Positions 1 to 8,686 of a stretch of 39,203 bases of DNA are shown here, in pieces (within the stretch, counting starts at the first letter, position 1; the number at the start of each line of letters is the position of its first letter). Source of the DNA: an uncultured Thalassolituus sp. (GTDB taxonomy: Bacteria; Pseudomonadota; Gammaproteobacteria; Pseudomonadales; Oceanobacteraceae). The notes beneath the pieces were generated by a model. That model saw nothing but the letters and a program-made list of their open reading frames with translations. It made no database searches and had not been told where the DNA came from. A program made the translations under genes and the position numbers. The stretch lies in assembly GCF_950066645.1 (NCBI RefSeq), contig NZ_CATMFB010000021.1:1-39203 (forward strand), given 5' to 3'.

Positions 1-215
1 TAGCTGACCTCGCTCAGGTCACACGGATACGACATGCGTGCAGAGGCGTAGCCATCATGGTCGAGATTTTCTTCATACGAGCAGATTTCGTGGGTGCCCG
101 GATTCGAGAGATCCTGGCTGTATTCACCGTCACCGGGTTCTCCACCACCAAAACAGCCCTGCAGCAGTGCAGCGAAAGCGACCGGGGCGACCCTTAATAC
201 CGTCATAGTCTTCAT
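1..215 (-). CDS. Lipoprotein, N-terminal part (runs off window edge)
   Basis: The reading frame opens with ATG at 215-213, preceded on the minus strand by AAAGG at a good distance, and stays open to the window edge (71 codons). The first 21 residues are a lipoprotein signal peptide with lipobox LLQGC, followed by a Gly-rich linker, so the protein should be lipid-anchored in the cell envelope. The visible mature part contains Cys, acidic residues and the stretch [12 protein letters not shown]. That stretch loosely resembles the first strand of secreted alpha/beta hydrolases of the lipase/cutinase type, but the catalytic part lies outside the window, so no function is assigned. It is transcribed away from katG. 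Confidence 0.75.
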   Translation of the reverse strand, partial: MKTMTVLRVAPVAFAALLQGCFGGGEPGDGEYSQDLSNPGTHEICSYEENLDHDGYASARMSYPCDLSEVS

Positions 216-588
216 GATTTTTACCTTTTGTTTTTATTGTTCAGAGGTCAGCCAATAAAGCAGATGCCGACGCCATGTTCACGTGCTTTGCGCTCGCGGT
301 CAGAAAACTGGTCTGTGCTGACGTCTGTTTGGCCGTTAATGGTAAGTCGGGTGTTTGTCAGTGATTTTTCCGGACATGGCAGGGCAGGCGCTCTGGCTTT
401 CTGTGGCGCTCTGCTTATTTCCGCACGCGTAATAGCTCTCCTGTCTGTTTGTGACAAATAAAAAGAATCAATAGCATCTGTAAAAATTCTAAATTAGTCG
501 TTTTTTATGGTCTGGATATAGTTTGTCGTCGGGCCCGCAACGACCTCTCGGTGACGAGGGGATGACAACATTACTCTGAGACACAAAC
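216..588. other. Intergenic region between divergent lipoprotein gene and katG
   Basis: This 373-base gap separates two divergent genes and must hold both promoters. The central part (about 455-510) is AT-rich. The katG leader (about 523-588) contains short GC-rich inverted repeats, including CTCG-GTGA-CGAG with a GNRA-type loop near 555-566. A 69-codon minus-strand frame at 248-457 starts with TTG and has no ribosome-binding site, so I do not call it. I looked for a full OxyR-type ATAG/CTAT array and saw only a single ATAG near 471. Confidence 0.5.
494..522 (+). promoter_or_regulatory. Possible katG promoter
   Basis: A good -10 hexamer TATAGT (517-522) lies 17 bases after a poor -35 (TTAGTC, 494-499). 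A weak -35 would fit an activator-dependent peroxide-response promoter, but no clear activator site is visible. Confidence 0.3.
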
Positions 589-2802
589 ATGAAAAAAATG
601 ACAACGTGGAGCAAAGCGGTTTCGCTGGTTGCTCTCTGTGCGGCAGGCCTGGCTCCCATCGCGGGCGCAGCTGAAGTGCGGGATAACGATTACTGGTGGC
701 CCAATCGCCTGAGCCTGGAACCTCTGCGGGATTCCTCGGCGTCGGCCGACCCTATGGGGCAGAATTATCGCTATTCAGACGCCTTTAAATCTCTGGATCT
801 CGACGCTCTGAAGAAGGACCTGGCGGAAACCATGAGAACGTCACAGCCCTGGTGGCCGGCGGATTATGGACACTACGGTCCATTTTTTATCCGCATGTCC
901 TGGCACGCAGCCGGTACCTACCGCTCAATCGACGGACGCGGTGGTGCGGATGGCGGTATGCAACGCTTTGCCCCTCTGAATGCCTGGCCGGATAATGCCA
1001 ACCTCGATAAAGCCCGCCGACTTTTACAGCCGATTAAACAGAAATACGGAAATGCTCTGTCCTGGTCTGATCTGCTGGTGCTGGCCGGTACCGTGGCGAT
1101 GGAAGACATGGGTTTCAAAACCATCGGTTTTGCTTTTGGCCGTGCCGATGAATGGGAGCCGGAAGAAGTCAACTGGGGTCCGGAAGGACAGTGGTTGACG
1201 GATAATCGTCGTGGCAGCGACGGCAAGCTGAAAGGGCCATTCGGTGCGACCGAAATGGGTCTGATTTATGTCAATCCAGAAGGGCCGCATGGCAACCCTG
1301 ACCCGCAACTGGCAGCCAACGATATTCGTGAAGCGTTCGGCCGTATGGGGATGAACGATGAAGAAACGGCGGCTCTGGTCGCCGGAGGACATACGTTCGG
1401 TAAGGCGCACGGTGCCCGTAAGGTTAACAAATGCATGGGTGTCGATCCTGAAGCGGCAGGCCTGGAAGAACAGGGACTGGGCTGGACGAACAAATGTGGC
1501 AAAGGTCATGGTGCAGACACCACGACGTCTGGCCTGGAAGGGGCATGGACGGTGAGTCCTGCTCAGTGGACTCATAATTTTCTGCAGAACCTTTACGCCT
1601 TTGAATGGGAACTGACCAGAAGCCCTGCGGGTGCTAAGCAGTGGACACCAAAAGACGGTGCAGGTGCCGGAATGGTTCCGGATGCACACGATCCGTCCAA
1701 GCGCCACGCCCCTATGATGCTGACTACCGACCTGGCACTGAAGGTCGATCCTGAGTACCGCAAAATCACAGAAAACTGGCTGAACAACCCAGCAGAGTTT
1801 GAAGACGCATACGCCCGCGCCTGGTTCAAACTGACTCATCGCGATATGGGCCCATCTTCGCGCTACCTGGGTGACTGGAAACCAAGCCAGAACTTCATCT
1901 GGCAGGACCCTGTTCCAGCGGTTGAAGGTAAGCTGATTTCCGAAAAAGACGCAAAAAAACTGAAGAAAGAAATTCTGTCTTCTGGTCTGAGCGTGTCGCA
2001 GTTAGTAACCACGGCCTGGGCCTCCGCGTCGACGTTCCGCGAAACCGATATGCGCGGTGGTGCGAACGGTGCCCGTATCCGTCTGGCTCCGCAAAACGGT
2101 TGGGAAGTTAACCAGCCAGCAGAACTGAAAAAGGTTCTGAGCAAGCTGGAAGATATTCAGACGTCGTTCAACAAGTCATCCCGGAAACAGGTTTCTCTGG
2201 CGGATGTAATTGTACTGGCGGGTAATGCCGCGATTGAAAAAGCGGCAGCCGATGCGGGCTTCAGGGTTGAAGTACCATTCAGCGCTGGCCGTACCGACGC
2301 CACTCAGGCTATGACGGATAAAACGTCGTTCGCCCTTCTGGAGCCGAAAGCGGATGGTTTCCGTAATTACCTGAGCGACAGCTTCCCACGTCCACCGGCG
2401 GAAGGCCTGGTTGAGAAAGCCGCGCTGCTGGATCTGACGGTGCCGGAAATGACGGCACTGATTGGAGGCATGCGTGTACTTGGTGCGAATTACGATGGTA
2501 GCCAGCACGGCGTGTTTACCGATCGTCCGGGGCAGCTGACGACGGATTTCTTTGTGAATCTGGTGGATATGTCGACGCAATGGCAGAAGTCTGACACTGC
2601 CGGTATTTATGAAGGCCGGGATCGCACGACCGGTGCCGTTAAATGGACAGCCACGCCGGTCGATCTGGTGTTTGGCTCTAACTCCGAGCTGCGGGCCGTG
2701 GCCGAGTTCTATGCCTCTGACGACAGTCGCGGGAAGTTTGTCGGAGACTTCGTTGCTGCATGGAATAAAGTGATGAACGCCGATCGCTTTGATCTGAACT
2801 GA
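589..2802 (+). CDS. katG: Exported catalase-peroxidase (KatG/KatP type)
   Basis: This is a bifunctional haem enzyme that removes hydrogen peroxide by catalase and broad peroxidase reactions. The 737-residue length fits a full two-domain KatG. Visible active-site residues in the N-terminal domain are distal Arg102, Trp105 and His106 ([11 protein letters not shown]), Tyr227 and Met253, which with Trp105 would form the Met-Tyr-Trp adduct needed for catalase activity, and proximal His268 ([10 protein letters not shown]). The C-terminal domain is the usual degenerate duplicate. Unlike cytoplasmic KatG, it begins with a basic start, a hydrophobic core and an Ala-rich cleavage site (about AGA|A at 27/28), so it should be exported to the periplasm like KatP. 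The ribosome-binding site is weak. It is a single-gene unit ended by its own terminator. Confidence 0.95.
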   Translation: MKKMTTWSKAVSLVALCAAGLAPIAGAAEVRDNDYWWPNRLSLEPLRDSSASADPMGQNYRYSDAFKSLDLDALKKDLAETMRTSQPWWPADYGHYGPFFIRMSWHAAGTYRSIDGRGGADGGMQRFAPLNAWPDNANLDKARRLLQPIKQKYGNALSWSDLLVLAGTVAMEDMGFKTIGFAFGRADEWEPEEVNWGPEGQWLTDNRRGSDGKLKGPFGATEMGLIYVNPEGPHGNPDPQLAANDIREAFGRMGMNDEETAALVAGGHTFGKAHGARKVNKCMGVDPEAAGLEEQGLGWTNKCGKGHGADTTTSGLEGAWTVSPAQWTHNFLQNLYAFEWELTRSPAGAKQWTPKDGAGAGMVPDAHDPSKRHAPMMLTTDLALKVDPEYRKITENWLNNPAEFEDAYARAWFKLTHRDMGPSSRYLGDWKPSQNFIWQDPVPAVEGKLISEKDAKKLKKEILSSGLSVSQLVTTAWASASTFRETDMRGGANGARIRLAPQNGWEVNQPAELKKVLSKLEDIQTSFNKSSRKQVSLADVIVLAGNAAIEKAAADAGFRVEVPFSAGRTDATQAMTDKTSFALLEPKADGFRNYLSDSFPRPPAEGLVEKAALLDLTVPEMTALIGGMRVLGANYDGSQHGVFTDRPGQLTTDFFVNLVDMSTQWQKSDTAGIYEGRDRTTGAVKWTATPVDLVFGSNSELRAVAEFYASDDSRGKFVGDFVAAWNKVMNADRFDLN

Positions 2803-2813
2803 TCAGGCGGGAG

Positions 2814-2843
2814 ATAAGGCGCTGAATTCAGCGCCTTATTTTT
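2814..2843 (+). terminator. Rho-independent terminator of katG
   Basis: A perfect 26-base palindrome (2814-2839, core GGCGCTGAATTCAGCGCC) starts 12 bases after the katG stop and runs into five T residues. On the other strand there is no T-run, so it mainly serves katG. Confidence 0.85.
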
Positions 2844-2853
2844 CTGATCTGGG

Positions 2854-3243
2854 TCAGAGCTGGTAGACCTTGTTGCAGTAGGCGACCCCTGATATCAGAG
2901 GGTATTTCTGGCACACCTTAAGCGTGCAGTAAAACTCATCAGTGCGGGCTTCGCGCGGCAGAATGGTTTCGGGTGACCCCTGATAGCCGCCGGGGCAGAC
3001 TTCATTGGCACGTTTATGCCAGAACGACGTGAGGTGCTTCAGCGTTTTCTGGCGACTGAAGGTCAGCGCCAGCAGGCTCTCCTGACGGACCTCGATGACG
3101 TGGACACCCTTCGAAATCTCTTTATCAATATAACCGTCGGTACGGCTCTCGCCCGCTTCGGCCGGAAAATCCGCAGGCACATACGGCAGAGGGGAGCAGG
3201 CGCTCAGAACGACGACGGCAGAGATCAGAAACAGCAGCTTCAT
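2854..3243 (-). CDS. Small lipoprotein of unknown function
   Basis: I start at ATG 3243 because MKLLFLISAVVVLSAC is a textbook lipoprotein signal (lipobox LSAC, Cys15). A GTG ten codons upstream (3273) is in frame but would put charged residues before the signal. The mature protein of about 115 residues carries several Cys residues and a WHKRANEVCPGGY motif in its middle. It would be anchored in the envelope. It is the last gene of the long minus-strand run, 35 bases after ybaK, and converges on katG. I do not recognise its family with certainty. Confidence 0.75.
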   Translation of the reverse strand: MKLLFLISAVVVLSACSPLPYVPADFPAEAGESRTDGYIDKEISKGVHVIEVRQESLLALTFSRQKTLKHLTSFWHKRANEVCPGGYQGSPETILPREARTDEFYCTLKVCQKYPLISGVAYCNKVYQL

Positions 3244-3278
3244 GCGAACACTTAACACAGCAGAAAGTAACACAGTGC

Positions 3279-3755
3279 TTATTGTGCCGTAATTCCTGCA
3301 AAAATACCTCTGGTTAATGTCACCAGATCGTCGGGCTTCAGCGCAATTTCCAGGCCTCGCCGGCCGGCGCTGACATGAATGCGGTCGAGTGCTTCTGCAC
3401 TGTTGTCGACGACCGTCGGCAGAGACTTTTTCTGGCCCAGAGGACTGATACCGCCAAGCACGTAGCCGGTGGTTTTTTCAGCGAGCGCCGGGTCTGCCAT
3501 GTCAGCCTTTTTGGCGCCCAATGCTTTCGCGATGGCCTTAAGGCTGAGCGAATGACTGACCGGCAGCACGGCGACGGCCAGATTGCTTTTATGGCCAGTC
3601 AGCGAGACCAGCAGCGTTTTGAAAACTTCGCTGGTGTTCAGGCCGAGCTTACTTGCCGCTTCTTCTCCATAGCTTTCGCTGGCGGCATCGTGCTGATATT
3701 CCAGAACGTCAAAAGTGATCCTGGCCTTCCGGGCTGCGTTGATGGCGGGTGTCAC
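3279..3755 (-). CDS. ybaK: Cys-tRNA(Pro) deacylase, YbaK/EbsC family
   Basis: This 158-residue protein matches the YbaK family, which hydrolyses mischarged Cys-tRNA(Pro) and so edits proline codon errors made by prolyl-tRNA synthetase. Typical features are the N-terminal TPAINAARKARITFDVLEY, the conserved Lys in EVFKTLLV (about residue 46), and the GYVLGGISPLGQKK motif near the middle. I choose the GTG start at 3755: it begins exactly at the family N-terminus, overlaps the upstream DUF1653 stop in a GTGA junction, and has GGAG ten bases before it. A longer frame to 3887 is only read-back into the neighbour. The overlap suggests translational coupling. Confidence 0.9.
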   Translation of the reverse strand: MTPAINAARKARITFDVLEYQHDAASESYGEEAASKLGLNTSEVFKTLLVSLTGHKSNLAVAVLPVSHSLSLKAIAKALGAKKADMADPALAEKTTGYVLGGISPLGQKKSLPTVVDNSAEALDRIHVSAGRRGLEIALKPDDLVTLTRGIFAGITAQ

Positions 3756-3985
3756 TGATCGGTTGCTCCGATAAAACGGAAGCGGGGCACTTCGCCATCC
3801 TGCGTATCTACGGTTTCTTCGAACATTGTGAGCGGCCGCACCCAATGACTCATATCGCCGTAAAGCGTGCGGTAATGTACCAGCCACTCGTCGGTTTCAC
3901 TGTGCCGGACCAGTCCGAACACTTCATAGTCGTTGCCCTTGTAGTGGCGGTAGCGCCCGGGGCGGATGCCTGGATGTTTGCTCAT
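3752..3985 (-). CDS. DUF1653 family protein
   Basis: This is a 77-residue soluble protein of the DUF1653 family. The family pattern is clear: PGRYRHYKGNDYEV near the start, RHSETDEWLVHYR in the middle, WVRPLTMFEETV and a terminal RF.FI. Its molecular role is unknown. It overlaps the SIMPL gene upstream by four bases (ATGA) and ybaK downstream by four bases (GTGA), so the three are probably translated as a coupled set. Confidence 0.88.
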   Translation of the reverse strand: MSKHPGIRPGRYRHYKGNDYEVFGLVRHSETDEWLVHYRTLYGDMSHWVRPLTMFEETVDTQDGEVPRFRFIGATDQ

Positions 3986-4692
3986 TTACTGTCTTCTTCA
4001 ATGCTGAAACGCACCTGAACCTGCTGTTCGATGCTTTGTTTCTGGATCTGCATTTCACTGCCTGAATCGGCGGCTTTGCTGCGCATCATCATCGCTGAGT
4101 GCACCATGACTTCCGCTTGCGGAATGTGGCCGCCCTGTTCATGTATGGCCAGTACACCCGTCACTTTCTGACCCAGTGTCGCCGCCATTTCTTCCGCTTT
4201 GGCGCGGGCCTGCAGCAGGGCGATACGACGGGCTTTGCTCTTATGCTCTTCGGGTTCGTTAAAGCGCAGTGTGGTGCTGCTGATACGGAAACGCTCATCA
4301 TCGAACAGCGCTTCCAGCAGTTCGCCATAACGATTCAGTTCCCTCAGGTTCAGGGTCACCGGGCGTATGACTCTGTGCCCGGTCAGTCTGCGTTCCCCTT
4401 CTTTGGGGTAACTGTACTGAGGGTAGTTGTTGATCATGATGGATTCGATATCTTCAGATTCGATATCGAGACGGCGGGCGATACGGGTGAGGGTAGCGAA
4501 GGCGCTGTCGACACTGTCTTTGGCCGCCGGCAGCTCTTTCTGAGTATCTGAAATATCAATGCCGAGCACCAGATAGTCTGGCCAGGCTTTGAATTCTCCG
4601 TACCCCGATACATCGATATACGCGGGTTCTGCGCTGACTGGGAGTACAAAACCAACACAACATACGAGAGTGATCAGTGCTTTCCGTAACAT
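3982..4692 (-). CDS. Periplasmic SIMPL-domain (DUF541) protein
   Basis: The 236-residue product has a Sec signal peptide (residues 1-21, ending PVSA) followed by a single SIMPL/DUF541 domain, as in E. coli YggE and the Brucella antigen BP26. Family landmarks are the start of the mature protein (DVSGYGEFKAWPD), the helix of ARRIALLQARAKAEEMAATLG with its KAEEMA core near residues 155-175, and the Val-rich C-terminal strand. Such proteins sit in the periplasm and have been linked to oxidative-stress protection, but the biochemical role is unclear. It follows DUF1244 by 15 bases and overlaps DUF1653. Confidence 0.88.
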   Translation of the reverse strand: MLRKALITLVCCVGFVLPVSAEPAYIDVSGYGEFKAWPDYLVLGIDISDTQKELPAAKDSVDSAFATLTRIARRLDIESEDIESIMINNYPQYSYPKEGERRLTGHRVIRPVTLNLRELNRYGELLEALFDDERFRISSTTLRFNEPEEHKSKARRIALLQARAKAEEMAATLGQKVTGVLAIHEQGGHIPQAEVMVHSAMMMRSKAADSGSEMQIQKQSIEQQVQVRFSIEEDSK

Positions 4693-4707
4693 CGGGGCCT
4701 CCGGCAG

Positions 4708-4986
4708 TCAGGATGTTTTATTGAACTGGGCGAGCTGTTCGGGCGTGGCTTCTTTCTGGTAGCGCTCCTTCCATTCGTCGTAGGGCATGCCGTACACGAC
4801 TTCACGGGCCTGGTCATAACTGATGGACTCGCCCTGATCGCTGGCCGCCGCTGCGTACCACTTCGCCAGGCAATTGCGGCAGAAGCCCGCGAGGTTCATT
4901 AACTCAATATTCTGCACGTCTTTGCGACTGTCCAGATGTTCCAGCAGACGACGGAAAGCCGCGGCTTCTATTTCAGTTTGGTTCAT
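4708..4986 (-). CDS. DUF1244 family protein
   Basis: This is a 92-residue soluble protein of the DUF1244 family, recognised by AGFCRNCLAKWY (about residues 33-44), with two Cys residues spaced CxxC-like, and by the following YDQAREVVYGMPYDEWK. Function is unknown. Its ATG lies two bases after the thiL stop (TGATATG), so it is almost certainly co-transcribed and coupled with thiL. Many relatives carry pgpA in this place after thiL. Confidence 0.88.
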   Translation of the reverse strand: MNQTEIEAAAFRRLLEHLDSRKDVQNIELMNLAGFCRNCLAKWYAAAASDQGESISYDQAREVVYGMPYDEWKERYQKEATPEQLAQFNKTS

Positions 4987-4987
4987 A

Positions 4988-5935
4988 TCAGAAATGCTCG
5001 TAACCTTGAGTTTGGAAATTCAGGAGCTGTGCTCCATCCCAGACAGACACCTTACCGGATTCTGCTGTCACCCGCCCGACTCTGCGGCACTGAGACAGCG
5101 ATTCAGCCATTGCCGCCGCCTCAATAGCGGAGGCGTTTTCCGGAGATGCGGTAAACAGAATCTGGTAATCATCGCCGCCAGTGAGACAGTCACTCCAGCG
5201 GGGATGTTCCCGTGAAACGGCCGTTGGTATCGAGCAGGCATCAAAACTGAGACCTGTGTCCGATGCGCGGGCGATGTGGCCGGCGTCCTGCAGTAACCCG
5301 TCTGAGATATCCATGGCTGCAGACGCCAGAGAAAGTAATTTCTGTCCGAAGCCAAGGTGAACTGACGGGTGGTAGTAGGGTGCCGTGGCCTGGTTGTCCG
5401 TCGCGGGAGCGGCCAGCACCGTGGGCAGGATAAGAGCTGCAGCCCCGACCGGCCCGCTCAGCCAGATGTCGTCGCCAGCCTGCGCGCCAGAGCGCTCAAG
5501 GCGCTGTCCTTGTGGCAGATAGCCCTGAACGGCTACGGTGATCACCAGCTGGGTTCCGCGCGTCGTATCGCCGCCAAGCAGGGGCAGGCCCAGCTGTGCT
5601 GCCGTCCGGCGTAAGCCGTCAGCGAAGTCTCCAAGCCAGCTGGGGTCGTTGTCCGGCAGTGTCAGTGCGAGGTGAAACCCCTGTGGCCGGGCACCCATAG
5701 CAGCGAGGTCACTGGCCGCGCAACGCAGTGCCCGGGAGGCAATCAGGTGAGCCGGTGCGGACGCAGGAAAATGAACATCGGCGACCTGAGTATCAATACT
5801 TTGTGCCAGGTCATAGGGGAAAGGCGGGCGAATGACAGAGCAGTCATCACCGACGCCTGTAATCAGATCGTCCGCCAGCGGATAACCACTGGCGAAGCAG
5901 TCGCGGATCAGATCAAACTCTGATGGCCGCGACAT
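4988..5935 (-). CDS. thiL: Thiamine-monophosphate kinase ThiL
   Basis: ThiL phosphorylates thiamine monophosphate with ATP to give thiamine pyrophosphate, the last step of de novo thiamine cofactor synthesis. The 315 residues match the PurM-like fold: the metal-binding GVGDDCSVI (about residues 27-35), SIDTQVADVHF, SDLAAMGA (about 75-82), LLGGDTTRG (about 119-127), AMDISDGL and the C-terminal GGDDYQILF. It starts three bases after nusB and ends two bases before DUF1244. The nusB-thiL order is common in Gammaproteobacteria. Confidence 0.95.
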   Translation of the reverse strand: MSRPSEFDLIRDCFASGYPLADDLITGVGDDCSVIRPPFPYDLAQSIDTQVADVHFPASAPAHLIASRALRCAASDLAAMGARPQGFHLALTLPDNDPSWLGDFADGLRRTAAQLGLPLLGGDTTRGTQLVITVAVQGYLPQGQRLERSGAQAGDDIWLSGPVGAAALILPTVLAAPATDNQATAPYYHPSVHLGFGQKLLSLASAAMDISDGLLQDAGHIARASDTGLSFDACSIPTAVSREHPRWSDCLTGGDDYQILFTASPENASAIEAAAMAESLSQCRRVGRVTAESGKVSVWDGAQLLNFQTQGYEHF

Positions 5936-5938
5936 AAG

Positions 5939-6400
5939 TCAGGCTCTGCCGCCTTTGATCTCAACCATACGCTCACGCTGCGCGAGCTTATCCAGCACAC
6001 CGTTGACGTATTTGTGGCCGTCGGTAGCGCCGAAGGTTTTCGCCAGTTCAACGGCTTCGTTGATGACTACTTTGTAGGGAACGTCGAGGCGGTGGCTCAT
6101 TTCGAAGGCGCCAAGGCGGAGAATCGCCAGTTCGACGGGCGTCAGCTCGTCGATATTGCGATCCAGAAACGGTTGAACCTTCTGATCAAGGTCCGCTTTC
6201 TCACGCGGTACGCCATGCAGAATGTCGTGGAAATATTCCAGATCGACCGCGCTCATGTCGTTGTCGGTGCGGAACTCGGCCTCGATCTGAGTCAGTGAAG
6301 ACCCCGCGATCTGCCACTGATACAGCGCCTGAACAGCATAACGTCGTGCTTTACGACGAGCAGCAGGGCTGGCCTTCTGTTGTCCGGAAGCTCGGGACAT
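5939..6400 (-). CDS. nusB: Transcription antitermination factor NusB
   Basis: NusB binds boxA RNA together with NusE/S10 and allows RNA polymerase to read through rRNA operons. The 153-residue, mostly helical product shows the family pattern: basic N-terminus, [12 protein letters not shown], the central [19 protein letters not shown] with its RNID core, and the ending [13 protein letters not shown] plus [11 protein letters not shown]. It is slightly longer than the E. coli protein because of an N-terminal basic extension. It lies four bases after ribH. Confidence 0.95.
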   Translation of the reverse strand: MSRASGQQKASPAARRKARRYAVQALYQWQIAGSSLTQIEAEFRTDNDMSAVDLEYFHDILHGVPREKADLDQKVQPFLDRNIDELTPVELAILRLGAFEMSHRLDVPYKVVINEAVELAKTFGATDGHKYVNGVLDKLAQRERMVEIKGGRA

Positions 6401-6404
6401 CGAC

Positions 6405-6881
6405 TTATGCCTCCATCGCTTTCAGCAGCGACACCATTTCAAACGCAGACATAGCGGCTTCCTCGCCTTTGTTACCTGCCTTGGTACCTGAACGTTCGAT
6501 CGCCTGTTCGATGGTGTCGACAGTCAGGACGCCAAAGGCGACCGGAATATCATACTGCATCATAACGTTTGCCAGGCCTTTGGAGCATTCACCTGCCACA
6601 AACTCGAAGTGAGGTGTGCCACCACGGATCACAGCGCCCAGTGCGATGACGGCATCGTAGTTGCCGGAGGCCGCTGCTTTTTTGACTGCCAGTGGAATTT
6701 CCACGGCGCCCGGCGCACGGATGATGGTGATCTGCTCTTCACTGACGCCATGGCGCATCAGTGAATCCACGGCGCCTTCCAGCAGGCTTTCAACAACGAA
6801 CGCATTCCAGCGGCCGACAACGATGGCATAGCGGCCATCGTTAGGAGTGAGGTTGCCCTCAATTACACGGATGTTTTTCAT
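6405..6881 (-). CDS. ribH: 6,7-dimethyl-8-ribityllumazine synthase
   Basis: Lumazine synthase condenses the RibD-derived pyrimidine with the 3,4-dihydroxybutanone phosphate made by RibB to form lumazine, the substrate of riboflavin synthase. Landmarks are GRWNAFV near residue 24, [10 protein letters not shown], the [16 protein letters not shown] loop with its catalytic His, and PVAFGVLT. I choose the second ATG (6881), since AGGA is seven bases before it; the ATG at 6887 is only one base from that site. The product is 158 residues. Confidence 0.95.
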   Translation of the reverse strand: MKNIRVIEGNLTPNDGRYAIVVGRWNAFVVESLLEGAVDSLMRHGVSEEQITIIRAPGAVEIPLAVKKAAASGNYDAVIALGAVIRGGTPHFEFVAGECSKGLANVMMQYDIPVAFGVLTVDTIEQAIERSGTKAGNKGEEAAMSAFEMVSLLKAMEA

Positions 6882-6902
6882 AAACATATCCTGTCACAGA
6901 AA

Positions 6903-8018
6903 TTATTCAGAAAATGGCAGATATTCGGTGATTTCCAGGTCAAAGCCGGAGATACCGCTGTATTTCATTTCGGAGCTGAGCAGGCGCATTTTGCCAATAT
7001 TCAGTTCACGCAGAATCTGAGAGCCAGTACCAATCGTCAGGAAAGCACCGGAGCTGTCTTTGTTCGGGCTGCGCGGTTCACGGGCGCGGCCAAAAAACTG
7101 ATCGAGCGCTTCATCGGTCGGCTGAAAATGGTCTGATGAAAGTAATACCAGAGCCCCTTTGCCTTCTTCTGCAATACGCTTCAGCGCCTCAGTCGAAGAC
7201 CAGCTCGGCGAGTCGCACTGGCGCAGGCCGAGTACGTCGCGGATCATATTCTGGGTCTGCACACGGACCATGGTCGGTTCATCTTTTTCGAAGTCACCCA
7301 TGGTCAGAGCCAGGTGCGTTTCGCCAAGAATCGTGTCGCGGAAAGTGTTCAGCTTGAATTCACCAAACTCGGTATGGACATCATCGGTCGAGACCAGCTC
7401 AATGGTTTTTTCGTTGGCAATCCGATAATGAATCAGGTCTGCGATGGTGCCGATTTTAATGCCATGTTTTTTCGCGAACACTTCAAGGTCCGGGCGGCGC
7501 GCCATGGTGCCGTCAGCATTCATGACTTCGACAATCGCCGACGAAGGAATCAGCCCAGCCAGACGCGCCAGATCACAACCGGCTTCGGTGTGGCCTGCAC
7601 GGCTCAGAACGCCACCCGGGCGTGCCCGCAGCGGGAAGATATGCCCTGGCTGTACGATGTCTTCGGGTTTACCCATCGGGTTAACGGCTGCGCGGATGGT
7701 GGCTGCGCGGTCTGCGGCGGAAATCCCGGTGGTTACACCTTCTGCTGCTTCGATAGACACCGTAAATGGCGTTGAAAATTTAGCGCCGTTGCCCGTGACC
7801 ATGGCTGGCAGGCCCAGGTAATCACAGCGTTCGCCGGTCAGTGTCAGACAGATCAGACCGCGTGCTTCGGTCGCCATAAAATTGATTATTTCTGGCGTTA
7901 CTTTTTCTGCAGCAACAATAATATCGCCTTCGTTTTCCCGGTCTTCGTCATCCATCAGGATGACCATTTTTCCGGCGCGGATATCGGCAATAATTTCTTC
8001 AATACTGTTCAGAGACAT
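6903..8018 (-). CDS. ribBA: 3,4-dihydroxy-2-butanone-4-phosphate synthase with degenerate RibA domain (RibBX)
   Basis: Residues 1 to about 205 are an intact RibB domain, which makes 3,4-dihydroxybutanone 4-phosphate from ribulose 5-phosphate. The acidic metal site [10 protein letters not shown] (23-32) and HTE (143-145) are present. Residues about 205-371 align with GTP cyclohydrolase II, but the zinc-binding signature is broken: of the three Cys ligands the first is Asn257 and the third is Ser270, with only Cys268 left. The domain therefore probably lacks cyclohydrolase activity, as in the proteobacterial RibBX variant, and a separate ribA is expected elsewhere. The start at 8018 gives the family N-terminus [13 protein letters not shown]; the frame further upstream only overlaps ribE. 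Confidence 0.9.
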   Translation of the reverse strand: MSLNSIEEIIADIRAGKMVILMDDEDRENEGDIIVAAEKVTPEIINFMATEARGLICLTLTGERCDYLGLPAMVTGNGAKFSTPFTVSIEAAEGVTTGISAADRAATIRAAVNPMGKPEDIVQPGHIFPLRARPGGVLSRAGHTEAGCDLARLAGLIPSSAIVEVMNADGTMARRPDLEVFAKKHGIKIGTIADLIHYRIANEKTIELVSTDDVHTEFGEFKLNTFRDTILGETHLALTMGDFEKDEPTMVRVQTQNMIRDVLGLRQCDSPSWSSTEALKRIAEEGKGALVLLSSDHFQPTDEALDQFFGRAREPRSPNKDSSGAFLTIGTGSQILRELNIGKMRLLSSEMKYSGISGFDLEITEYLPFSE

Positions 8019-8031
8019 AAATCTAATCCGG

Positions 8032-8685
8032 TTATTTCCAGAATCCGTGCCCGGCCAGAAACTCCGGCGTAATCCGGGTTTCCTGAGCGCCTGTTGCACG
8101 TCCCAGTAACTGTTCGAGGTAACGCGCAATAACGTCGACCTCAAGGTGAACATGGTCGCCGGGTTGCAGCGACTGCAGCGTCGTCTGCGCGGCGGTATGT
8201 GGCACTATGTTCAGCTCAAATCCGTCTGCGGTCAGAGCATTAGTGGTTAGGCTGACGCCATCCACAGTGACTGACCCTTTAGCGGCGATGTAGCGGCGCA
8301 GTTCAGCAGGTACGCTGACACTGAAACGCACTGAGCGCGCATCGTTCTGTCGCATAGCAATGACACCTACGCCATCGACATGGCCGCTGACAATATGACC
8401 TCCCATACGGGTGGTTGGCAGCATGGCTTTTTCAAGATTCACACGGGTGCCTGCCGCCCAGTTGCCGATACGCGTGTGTGCCAGTGATTCACGGGAAACA
8501 TCGGCTTCAAAACCATCGGCATGGCATGCGACCACGGTCAGGCAGACGCCGTTGGTGGCGATACTGTCACCCAGTTTCACATCACTGAGGTCGAGCGCAC
8601 CGGTATTCACCCGGAGACGCAGATCGCCTTGTTTTGTGGACACACTGGCAATGGTGCCTGTTGCTTCGATAATGCCGGTAAACAC
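8032..8685 (-). CDS. ribE: Riboflavin synthase alpha chain
   Basis: The enzyme dismutates two lumazine molecules into riboflavin and the RibH substrate. It shows the typical internal duplication: a first lumazine-binding repeat beginning [10 protein letters not shown] and a second beginning [11 protein letters not shown] near residue 94, each followed by an L/V-T-rich strand (GVCLTV and GVSLTT). At 217 residues the length is normal. It starts one base after the ribD stop and ends 13 bases before ribBX. Confidence 0.95.
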   Translation of the reverse strand: MFTGIIEATGTIASVSTKQGDLRLRVNTGALDLSDVKLGDSIATNGVCLTVVACHADGFEADVSRESLAHTRIGNWAAGTRVNLEKAMLPTTRMGGHIVSGHVDGVGVIAMRQNDARSVRFSVSVPAELRRYIAAKGSVTVDGVSLTTNALTADGFELNIVPHTAAQTTLQSLQPGDHVHLEVDVIARYLEQLLGRATGAQETRITPEFLAGHGFWK

Positions 8686-8686
8686 C

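Noticed and set aside
248..457. 69-codon minus-strand frame before the edge lipoprotein gene
   Set aside because: TTG start, no ribosome-binding site, and a composition without clear domain; possible but unsupported.
455..520. OxyR binding site before katG
   Set aside because: Only one ATAG core is visible; the repeated ATAG/CTAT spacing is missing.
1024..1839. Open frame of 271 codons antisense to katG
   Set aside because: It lies wholly inside katG, has no ribosome-binding site and resembles no protein; codon bias of katG keeps this frame open.
8019..8031. FMN riboswitch before ribBX
   Set aside because: The gap is only 13 bases and the conserved RFN-element sequence is not found there or before nrdR; the rib genes here are inside an operon.
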